Assembly (NCBI GenBank): GCA_934234035.1
Contig: CAKQHH010000002.1
Location: forward strand, 1 to 64,000
Reading direction: 5' to 3'
DNA: 64,000 bases
Source of the DNA: an uncultured Clostridia bacterium
GTDB lineage: Bacteria; Bacillota; Clostridia; Peptostreptococcales; Anaerovoracaceae
Positions within the stretch are counted from its first letter, which is position 1; each line of letters begins with the position of its first letter. The position numbers and the translations under genes are program-made. Positions 15,871-23,346 of the stretch are shown piece by piece. Below the pieces are notes generated by a model. That model was not told the origin of the DNA. It saw nothing but the letters and a program-made list of their open reading frames with translations, and did not search any database.

Positions 15871-17103
15871 CTATTTCCACACAAGGTCTCGGGTTGTACC
15901 GGCCGATTCGCATTCCACATGCAGAATGTCCTGTATGTGTGCGACTCTCTCCAGCCATTGCTCCTCAGAATTCGCTTCCACAATCAATGCCAGCCGATTG
16001 GTCTTGTTCAGCTTCTCCACCGGAACGTCCATTCCGATATGCAAATTATCCAGTTGGTTGCGGTGGACATACGGCAATGCTTTCACTTCCTCCACCCCCG
16101 AAATGCTCTTCACCGTTCCAAAAGGTACGTAGAAGGCCTTATAGCCGGAATACTTTCCCGTATCTTCTGCTTTCGGCATTTCTTGAAGCTGCCCCAAAGC
16201 AATATCTACCAGAAACTTCTCCACGTTAATTCCCGTTTCCAGAGAAATCAAATCCGATGAGATGTACACGCCGCCGCCTCTGGCCGCCGTCTCCAGCAGG
16301 TAGATTTCGTCGCCGTCCATGATAAATTCGCTGTGGGTCAGTCCCTGCTTCAGCCCAAAGGCTTCGATGATTTCCCGATTTCGTTCCAGCACGCGCCGCA
16401 CCGTCTCCGGATTCCGCACCGACGGCGTCCGACGGCTTTCCGCTGCGTAAGCGTTCTCAATATCAAAGTAATGGGTGTCTCCGATAATCAGATTTCGGAA
16501 CGTTCCGTCAAAAGCCATCCCTTCCACGAAGAACTCCATTCCCGTGGCCATCTTTTCGACAATTACTTCTCCGTTGGATGAAAAACCCGCACTTTCCTCA
16601 AAATGCTTCCGAATATCCTCCTCCGAATCGCAGGAATAGATTCCTCTGCTGCCCTGGGAGTCCAGCGGCTTGATGATAACCGACGTTCCCTCCAATTCTC
16701 GCCAAAAGGACACCGCATCCTCTACGGAGGTTACGGTGCGATTCGGAAGGCAAGGAATTCCCGCCGCTTCCATCACGTCACGCATTCTCGCCTTATCGGT
16801 AAAAAGAAGTCCCTTCTCGTAACCAATTCCCGGCAGCCCCATCTGTTCTGCCACGTAGGCCACGGTTCGAACGGAGATATCCGTCTGATCCGTAATGATT
16901 CCGTCAATTTTCTGTTCTCGGCAGAAGTTCAGCGCTGCATCCTGATCTCTCACATCGATGAGACAGCGCTCCTTAATGTAGGGTTCAAATGCCTTGTCAA
17001 TCACCGGTGCAATCAGCACCACGTCGTTTTCTTTTGACGCCTCCTGAACCAAAGGAAGCTGGAAATCACCGGCTCCCACGATTGCAATCTTTTTTCTTCT
17101 CAT
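15871..17103 (-). CDS. ATP-grasp carboxylate-amine ligase-like protein
   Basis: A 410-residue ATP-grasp protein. An N-terminal Rossmann-like pre-ATP domain (KKIAIVGAGDFQLPL) is followed by the ATP-grasp fold with the lysine-bearing VIIKPLDSQGSRGIY, the EKMATGMEFFVEG strand and a metal-binding LLETAARGGG. Family members join a carboxylate to an amine through an acyl phosphate (carbamoyl-phosphate synthase, PurK and amino-acid ligases). The substrate cannot be read from sequence. It is first in an operon with a CapK-like adenylating enzyme and a membrane protein, which suggests attachment of an amino-acid or acyl group to a surface polymer. Confidence 0.8.
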   Translation of the reverse strand: MRRKKIAIVGAGDFQLPLVQEASKENDVVLIAPVIDKAFEPYIKERCLIDVRDQDAALNFCREQKIDGIITDQTDISVRTVAYVAEQMGLPGIGYEKGLLFTDKARMRDVMEAAGIPCLPNRTVTSVEDAVSFWRELEGTSVIIKPLDSQGSRGIYSCDSEEDIRKHFEESAGFSSNGEVIVEKMATGMEFFVEGMAFDGTFRNLIIGDTHYFDIENAYAAESRRTPSVRNPETVRRVLERNREIIEAFGLKQGLTHSEFIMDGDEIYLLETAARGGGVYISSDLISLETGINVEKFLVDIALGQLQEMPKAEDTGKYSGYKAFYVPFGTVKSISGVEEVKALPYVHRNQLDNLHIGMDVPVEKLNKTNRLALIVEANSEEQWLERVAHIQDILHVECESAGTTRDLVWK

Positions 17104-17143
17104 TATACCAATTCTTTCTGTTTTCTTTAACGCCAGTGAGTCT

Positions 17144-17152
17144 ATTGTATCA
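17144..17152 (-). promoter_or_regulatory. extended -10 promoter of the ATP-grasp operon
   Basis: Minus strand TGATACAAT (TACAAT at 17144-17149), identical in the core to the elements at 11466 and 28391. The -35 region is weak. Confidence 0.45.
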
Positions 17153-17179
17153 CACTTTGGAAAAGGCGAACACAGCGAA

Positions 17180-17207
17180 ATCGCATAGGACGATGTCCTA
17201 TGCGATT
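17180..17207 (-). terminator. terminator-like perfect hairpin after the L,D-transpeptidase gene
   Basis: Arms ATCGCATAGGAC and GTCCTATGCGAT with a three-base loop, followed on the minus strand by TTTCG. The U tract is short, so termination may be partial. Confidence 0.55.
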
Positions 17208-17239
17208 ATTAAATTCACTATGCAATAAATGCAGCTCAA

Positions 17240-18814
17240 CTAATAACTGATTACTCGAGTCTTAGTCGGAACATGCTTATAAATCCACTTTGCTTCACCG
17301 GTGAACATTCTGGCACAGCCCTTGGTATTCGGCTTATCCTTTACCGGCTTCAGCATCTTATGAGTTCCTTCTCTCCAACATACGGTATGGAACGCATTTC
17401 CTCTGCCGGAAGATCCCTTCTTTCCAAAGGCAGACAGATACTTGTAATAATATCTCAGGCCCTTATTGGTAACACGATGGCGATCGTATTGCTTCCGAAT
17501 CAGGATATAGTTCATATTGGTTGGTGTCGGATGTGCAAACGTACCGGAAGAACAACGATAGGTCTTCTTGAGAACCCACTTGCTGTGCTTGTTGACTCTC
17601 TTGAACACGTATATCTTCTGGGTGTACTTGCTGAGCCAAATCAAATAGTTGGTGGAACTCTTGAACTTCTTCTTGTTCACGTAGTTCTCCTTCACACTTC
17701 TGCTCCAGTCATTGGACTTTCCGGCAACGTGATTCTTCAGCTTGATGGATTTAAAGTTTACCCAACCTTTTTTCTTCAGGTTCTTGTCATCGAAATATAC
17801 CCGCTTTACCACGCCGTACTGCGCAACGACTTTCGGGCTCTTCTTCTTGATTACGACAGTCTTTCCCTTCGGAAGGTAACCGATTACCTTCTTGCTCTTT
17901 GCGGATTTGTAAATCGGAATACGCTTCTTTGCAGTAGCGGTGAACCAATAATTCCGTACCGAGATTGCAAGATAATTCCCTGCAGTGACCTTTCCGCTCT
18001 TGACAAAGCCTGAAGCGGCAGCCTCTGTAGAATTCGCCGCCTGAACCCAGTAATAGTAGGATCCGCCTTTCTTTCGTTCGGAATAATATGTTCCGGTTAC
18101 GGTTTTTATCGGCTTGCTCGGACGAGTTGCCTTTGTATTCCGATAAACGTAATACTTATTGGCTCCGGCTACCTTGTCCCAGGTTACTTTGATCAAGTTA
18201 TCTTTCTTAGCACAAGATGCCTTCAAGTCGGTGACATTTTCCGGGAAATTCACGGAATAGGTCTCCTTCGACTGAAGAATGACTTCCTTTTCCGAAGCAT
18301 CCTTGGCTGTCACCTTAAGGCAGTATACATGGCCGTCTTCCACTGCAATCGTTGCCGGGCTTCCAACCTTAGTATCTGTGGATACTGCAACATTTTTCGT
18401 CTGATCGAAGACATCAAAAGTCTGTGCCTTATATCCGGCATCATCATCCAGTTTACACTGAACGGTTACCTTCTTCTTTCCGGATACGTTCAGATACAGG
18501 CTGCTGCTTACCGGAGCAACTGTCATCTTCAAGTCATCCGTCACTTCTCCTTCTGAAGAAGCGTTGGTTCCGGAAGCATTCGAATTTGTATTTTCATTCT
18601 CCGCCGGAGCTGCTGTCTGGTCTTCATCTTCTGCAGTAGATCCTTCTGCCTTTGGTGTGTCATCCTGCACTGTTTCGCCGGTCGGCGTCGTAGCATTCGG
18701 TGTATCCGCGTCTGCAAATGCAATCGCACCTTCCAACAAAGTGCCCAGACACATAATTAATGTTAAAAGCAAGGCTACGTACGCTACGGCTTTCTTTCCG
18801 TTCTTTTTAAACAT
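17240..18814 (-). CDS. secreted FN3/SH3 L,D-transpeptidase (YkuD domain)
   Basis: A 524-residue exported protein. It has an N-terminal signal (VALLLTLIMCLGTLLEGAIAF), a Thr/Glu/Asn-rich linker, a fibronectin-III-like domain (NLIKVTWDKVAGANKYYVYR), an SH3-like stretch (IPIYKSAKSKKVIGYLPKG), and a C-terminal YkuD domain with FHTVCW and TKGCARM. The nucleophile motif reads T-x-G-C rather than the usual S-x-G-C, and the histidine lies about 20 residues before the cysteine. YkuD enzymes form 3-3 crosslinks or attach proteins to peptidoglycan. The start has GAAAGGA upstream. It is a single gene with its own promoter. Confidence 0.82.
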   Translation of the reverse strand: MFKKNGKKAVAYVALLLTLIMCLGTLLEGAIAFADADTPNATTPTGETVQDDTPKAEGSTAEDEDQTAAPAENENTNSNASGTNASSEGEVTDDLKMTVAPVSSSLYLNVSGKKKVTVQCKLDDDAGYKAQTFDVFDQTKNVAVSTDTKVGSPATIAVEDGHVYCLKVTAKDASEKEVILQSKETYSVNFPENVTDLKASCAKKDNLIKVTWDKVAGANKYYVYRNTKATRPSKPIKTVTGTYYSERKKGGSYYYWVQAANSTEAAASGFVKSGKVTAGNYLAISVRNYWFTATAKKRIPIYKSAKSKKVIGYLPKGKTVVIKKKSPKVVAQYGVVKRVYFDDKNLKKKGWVNFKSIKLKNHVAGKSNDWSRSVKENYVNKKKFKSSTNYLIWLSKYTQKIYVFKRVNKHSKWVLKKTYRCSSGTFAHPTPTNMNYILIRKQYDRHRVTNKGLRYYYKYLSAFGKKGSSGRGNAFHTVCWREGTHKMLKPVKDKPNTKGCARMFTGEAKWIYKHVPTKTRVISY

Positions 18815-18852
18815 ACATTTTTCCTTTCTTCAATCTGTCATACATGGTATTA

Positions 18853-18889
18853 ATGATATCATCTTAATTGCCTTAACTCAAGATGATAT
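18853..18889 (-). promoter_or_regulatory. promoter of the L,D-transpeptidase gene embedded in an inverted repeat
   Basis: Minus strand TTGAGT (18876-18881), 17 bp, TATCAT (18853-18858) with TGA before it. A perfect 10-bp inverted repeat, ATATCATCTT (18856-18865) and AAGATGATAT (18880-18889), spans the two boxes with a 14-bp centre. It may be an operator for a dimeric regulator, or a weak terminator for the licD operon that ends at 18912; there is no U tract. Confidence 0.5.
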
Positions 18890-18911
18890 TTGCTAAAATT
18901 TCAAGGATTCA

Positions 18912-20120
18912 TTACATTTGAAAATCTTCTTTATACGCTTCCGGCAACCACTCTTGAATTTTTTTCAAAAGGTCGTTATCTCCGTTATGCTTCAGCAATT
19001 CATAATATATATCCTGTATTTCTGTATTAAAGGAAACGGACATTTTTTTAGCTGCAAGATTCCTCATTTCTTCATCGTACTGGGCAAACAATTCTTGGAG
19101 TATATCCCAATCTTTCTTCTCATAGGCACTCATAATCTGATCCTTCTTCGGCATATATTCTTGCCACATACGAATCCGTACATCCGTTCGAAGAACTATA
19201 TTCCATGCATCCATAATCACTTTATTCGGTTCTTTTAGCTTTTCGTTTATTTCCTTTTCTTCCTTTAACTCTTTCGATAAATCCAAGCTGATATTTTTCA
19301 TTTTTAGGTAGTCCAAATATTCTGAATATGGACAATCTTCGTCTGAAATCAAGAACTTTTGAATTTCTCTTCCCGGGTATTCTCTTTTTTCCCAAGCATT
19401 TCCCATCTGGGTCTGAAAAAAGGATTCCACATCTTCCGGAATCACACATTCCACTCCCTCAAAGAATACTTTTTTCTCCGATTCAAAGATTCCCTTTGAA
19501 AAGGTTTTTTTACGATGTCCATTTGCAGTAAAATAAAACAACGTGTCTCTCTCCGTAGCACTTGCTTCAATCTGGGCCAATCCATTTAAAAGCTTCTTCC
19601 GCAAAGTTTCATCTGCCTTCTGGCACTTTCGATAAGCTTGCTTTCGACACACCTTTGCAACAAAAGAATTTGCATCTGTCAGCCACTTATCCTGTCTGCA
19701 CTCTGACCAATAAAGATATTGATACTTCTTTAGACTACGTATCTTCTCTGCCTCTTTGGAATACAACGGAATAATCTGTACGCTCAATCCATATTTGCGA
19801 ATTTTCTCCGGATTCTTCAGAGGCAGATAAAGCGTACTACTGTCTATGTACCGAACAATATTAGATTTTAGCGAAGGATTATCCACACTCCATTCGATTT
19901 CGCGATTCGTAATTTCTTTCTCCATTAATTTACAAATCAGGTATGGCACATCCCGATACAATACAAATATGTCCAGTGAAGGAGTTTCCGATTCGTATCC
20001 AGAATTTCGAAATCCTTGCAATGCAGTGGCCTCAGCAAGATAATACTTAATGCATTCTTCTCGACACACTTCATCCACTTCTTTAAGCAAGTTTACAACT
20101 TTTTTCTGAGCCTCAGTCAT
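18912..20120 (-). CDS. degenerate LicD-like protein
   Basis: A 402-residue paralogue of the LicD genes upstream. The opening (about residues 1-55) aligns with LicD: the helix, then KYYLAEATALQGFR in place of the usual GG-A-LGA-RH, and SLDIFV in place of WDDDID. The nucleotidyltransferase acidic triad is thus reduced to one Asp, and catalysis is doubtful. The rest is a helical C-terminal half like that of its neighbours. The ATG at 20120, after GGGAG, overlaps the upstream stop by 8 bp. It is last in the operon. It may be a structural or regulatory partner of the active LicD proteins, or a decaying copy, though the frame is intact. Confidence 0.7.
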   Translation of the reverse strand: MTEAQKKVVNLLKEVDEVCREECIKYYLAEATALQGFRNSGYESETPSLDIFVLYRDVPYLICKLMEKEITNREIEWSVDNPSLKSNIVRYIDSSTLYLPLKNPEKIRKYGLSVQIIPLYSKEAEKIRSLKKYQYLYWSECRQDKWLTDANSFVAKVCRKQAYRKCQKADETLRKKLLNGLAQIEASATERDTLFYFTANGHRKKTFSKGIFESEKKVFFEGVECVIPEDVESFFQTQMGNAWEKREYPGREIQKFLISDEDCPYSEYLDYLKMKNISLDLSKELKEEKEINEKLKEPNKVIMDAWNIVLRTDVRIRMWQEYMPKKDQIMSAYEKKDWDILQELFAQYDEEMRNLAAKKMSVSFNTEIQDIYYELLKHNGDNDLLKKIQEWLPEAYKEDFQM

Positions 20121-21720
20121 TTTTTCTCCCATCTTTTAATGTTCTTATGATGTCTTTTGCCTCTAGACATACCACTCCATTTCGGGACTCCCGAATGCAC
20201 CGGTAATACATTTCTATTGCATTTCTGATATCCCCTTGTTTTAGATTAATATCTCCCAACAGTTTTAATAATTCTTTCCGAGCTGGATACTTTTGAAAAA
20301 GTTCTTCCGCTTTTCTTTGAAGAATCTGAAGCTGTTCTACTGAATCCTGTTCCAGATTTTTGTTTTCGTATTGCAACTTTAAATATTCTTCCTCATATAC
20401 TTCTACAGGAATCTCAAATTCCATTGCACGGTATAGTGCTTCCTGCATAGCGTTTTCATTGCCAATATGCCAAAAGAACCAGGCATCACTGATATTTTTG
20501 ATTTTCTCCTCTAATTTCGCAATAATTCCAGTATTTCCTCTTCTCCACGACAAAACTTTTCCGGCATCCATCAATCGATCAGAGGAAATCAATCCCATCA
20601 ATGCATAGTACAAATATTCATCACCAATTTCTAGACACTGTTTTGCATTTTTAAAGAGAGGCGAGAACTGTATTTTCTCCCATTTGGAGAAAACTTCTTG
20701 TACTTGGCTAACTTTTCCTTCCTCAAGGAGAGTCTCTAACGCATTCAACGATACGTTTTTTCGATTCAAATTTAAATCAACTTGCGCAGCATGCAATTCC
20801 TGAGATTTCTTCATCGTTTTCAACCGAGCAAAGAACTGTTTTCTTCTCAGGCTCTTTTTATTTGCAAATGCGGATTTTAAATCCGCTTCACTGAGAAAAA
20901 GGCCATAATCTTCAACATATACCGAATATGGTGTAGAATAATTCGCTACAAATGTATGTTCTGACTCCATATTCTCCGGAAAATACATCCACTGTTCCCC
21001 ATATTCCTCGCGGAATGCATTTTCTGCGCCGGGTAAAAGCGGTAGCATCGTATCTTCAAAGGGAGCGTACCTCGGTTTTCCCAACCAATCCGCCTCAAAT
21101 CGAATATCGCCTCCGCACCAACGCATACAATACTGGCAATGATCAGATTCTTCCACAGAAAACAATTCCTGTTCTAATTCTTGCAGCACCTGATTCCGGC
21201 CAACCTTCTGAACCCTTTCCAAATAACGCTCTAAACGTTCTTCGTTGATGTATTCCAGCTGATTCATTTGTAACGCTCTGAAGGAAGAGTCCAAAAGCTC
21301 CAGATAGATAATCTGCTTCTTTTTCCATTCCCTACGTGCCTCGTCCCCATCCGGTAAAGGATCTAGAATAAAAAGTTCAATCATGCTCCCCTTCGGTGTT
21401 TCATCGTTCATGCGCACCGGATTAAACATCGTACTCGTATTTTCAACAATTCGAACCACTGAATTTCCATACTCCGGATATTCCAAATGATCCAAATAGG
21501 CAAAACCTGCCTTGTCAAGCGCCTTTTTATTTTGCTTTAATTTTTGTAACTCTTTCCTTGTTATATACAAATCAATATCATCATCCCACGGGATAAAGCC
21601 TCTATGCCGCACTGCTCCTAAGGCGACACCGCCTCCCAAATAATAACAAATTTGGTATTCCTCGCAGAACTGATTAAATTGTTTCAGCATGTTCAGTAAA
21701 TACTTCTGTTCGTTATTCAT
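20113..21720 (-). CDS. LicD-family phosphotransferase with helical C-terminal domain
   Basis: A 535-residue protein. LicD proteins transfer phosphocholine or a related phospho-alcohol from its CDP form to sugars of surface polymers. The nucleotidyltransferase motif GGGVALGAVRHRGFIPWDDD, ending in Asp50, is intact. Downstream come the conserved FILDPLPDGD and the YGEQWMYFP region, then a helical TPR-like tail of about 200 residues that is not part of classic LicD. It starts 19 bp after the next LicD gene with GGAGATG as ribosome site. It belongs to a six-gene operon. Whether the substrate is choline, ethanolamine or ribitol/glycerol phosphate cannot be told. Confidence 0.85.
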   Translation of the reverse strand: MNNEQKYLLNMLKQFNQFCEEYQICYYLGGGVALGAVRHRGFIPWDDDIDLYITRKELQKLKQNKKALDKAGFAYLDHLEYPEYGNSVVRIVENTSTMFNPVRMNDETPKGSMIELFILDPLPDGDEARREWKKKQIIYLELLDSSFRALQMNQLEYINEERLERYLERVQKVGRNQVLQELEQELFSVEESDHCQYCMRWCGGDIRFEADWLGKPRYAPFEDTMLPLLPGAENAFREEYGEQWMYFPENMESEHTFVANYSTPYSVYVEDYGLFLSEADLKSAFANKKSLRRKQFFARLKTMKKSQELHAAQVDLNLNRKNVSLNALETLLEEGKVSQVQEVFSKWEKIQFSPLFKNAKQCLEIGDEYLYYALMGLISSDRLMDAGKVLSWRRGNTGIIAKLEEKIKNISDAWFFWHIGNENAMQEALYRAMEFEIPVEVYEEEYLKLQYENKNLEQDSVEQLQILQRKAEELFQKYPARKELLKLLGDINLKQGDIRNAIEMYYRCIRESRNGVVCLEAKDIIRTLKDGRKND

Positions 21721-21739
21721 AGAAACATCTCCATTATTT

Positions 21740-23329
21740 CTAACAAATAGAATTAATATATTGAATTATCATACCGTTGCGAGTCTTCTTCTTACATTCT
21801 TGGTAATATTGATATGCTTCCTCTTCTTTTCCGCCTTTACGGCATGCATCTCCCATGATGCATAATATTTCTTCCTTGTCCGGATACCTTTTAAACAGCG
21901 TTTCTCCTTGCTGCAGAATTTTCATGCACTCTGCTTCACATAATGCAGCACTCTGTTCTAAACGCATTCTCAAAGACAGATATTGATAATCGAAGGTTTC
22001 AGGAGCAAGAGCAAATGTTTTAATCTTCTCCAGATACTTTGGAATACTGTCATACTCACCGCAATCCCACTGTACATAAGCTCCCTGAACCCCCTCTACA
22101 TATTCCTCCATTGATTCCAGTATTTCGGATTCCCCATATATTTTGTATCTCCATTGCAATACATTCCGAACTTTAGACCATTCTCCACGAATCAACAACG
22201 GAACTAATGCATACCAAAGCAGGTTGTCTCCAATATCTAAATACGCCGAATTTTGAGCAAATAGAAAGTCAAATTGATATTTATACCAAATTCGAAATGT
22301 ATTTTCAATTGCATCGTACTTTCTATCTTTCTGGTACACTTCCAATAATGGCAACGAAACATTTTCCATTTGCTTTAAAACCAACATCTGCTGCAATTCT
22401 TGTGACTTTTCCAATGAGCGCATTCGATTGAAGAATTTTTTTGCTCTTCCGATTTTACGGGGAAGATAGGCTTTAAAAACTGTATCCTCATCAATGAATT
22501 GTTGATAGTCTTTTACATACTCATCATATGGTACGTCTAGATTATCCACCATATCTTCATGAGTTATCATTCCTTCTTCATCCGGTATCATCATCCATGA
22601 ATCGCCATAATCTGCACGCAAACACTTCATTACTTGTTGCGGAACCGGAAGCTTGAAGTCTTCAAATGGTACATATTGTGGTTTACCAAACCAGGAAATT
22701 GGATAGATATTCTTGTTTATTCCCCAGCGGAATCGATATTCATCACTCTCGGACTCCGGCACTGTAAACAACTCTTCGCTTAGCTCGGTCAGCACCTTGT
22801 TTTTTCCTTCTCTTTGATATCTCTGAATGTATTCCATTAACATTTTTTCATCCAAGAAATCCATGATTTTGGTATTCGCAGAGAGAAAGGATATGGAATG
22901 GAGTTCAGTATAAACCCAATGCTTTTTCAACCAGTCTTTCTTCTTGTCCAGATCTCTCGGAATCGGATCCATTATAAACAATTCTATAAAATATCCCTTT
23001 GGTGTCTTGTCCACCATTCGGTGCTGAAAGATCATAGTATTTTCTTTTTCCACAATGCGTACCAGGGTATTCGAATAATGCGGATACCGAGAAGAATCCA
23101 CCAACACCAGATTTGTTTCCTGCTCAAGCTTATCAGAGCATTCTTGTAGTTTCTGATAATTTAATCTTGTAATGTCCAAATCCACATCATCATCCCAAGG
23201 CAAGAAACCGTTATGACGAATGGCTCCCAATGCAGATCCCCCGCATAAATAATAGTCAATTTCATATTTCAAACAAAACTGATCAAACTTTTTCAGAATC
23301 TTTGCTAACTCTTGCTGTTGTCTGTTCAC
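21740..23329 (-). CDS. LicD-family phosphotransferase with helical C-terminal domain
   Basis: A 529-residue paralogue of the neighbouring LicD genes. The active-site region CGGSALGAIRHNGFLPWDDD, with DVD following, is complete. FIMDPIPRDLDKK and the YGDSWMMIPDE segment are conserved, and the C-terminal half is predicted helical with repeats (GDACRKGGKEEEAYQYYQEC, TPR-like). It uses a GTG start at 23329 with GGAG six bases upstream; no in-frame ATG is better placed. It lies 17 bp after the long LicD gene. Confidence 0.85.
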   Translation of the reverse strand: MNRQQQELAKILKKFDQFCLKYEIDYYLCGGSALGAIRHNGFLPWDDDVDLDITRLNYQKLQECSDKLEQETNLVLVDSSRYPHYSNTLVRIVEKENTMIFQHRMVDKTPKGYFIELFIMDPIPRDLDKKKDWLKKHWVYTELHSISFLSANTKIMDFLDEKMLMEYIQRYQREGKNKVLTELSEELFTVPESESDEYRFRWGINKNIYPISWFGKPQYVPFEDFKLPVPQQVMKCLRADYGDSWMMIPDEEGMITHEDMVDNLDVPYDEYVKDYQQFIDEDTVFKAYLPRKIGRAKKFFNRMRSLEKSQELQQMLVLKQMENVSLPLLEVYQKDRKYDAIENTFRIWYKYQFDFLFAQNSAYLDIGDNLLWYALVPLLIRGEWSKVRNVLQWRYKIYGESEILESMEEYVEGVQGAYVQWDCGEYDSIPKYLEKIKTFALAPETFDYQYLSLRMRLEQSAALCEAECMKILQQGETLFKRYPDKEEILCIMGDACRKGGKEEEAYQYYQECKKKTRNGMIIQYINSIC

Positions 23330-23346
23330 GACTCACTCCAACTTTT

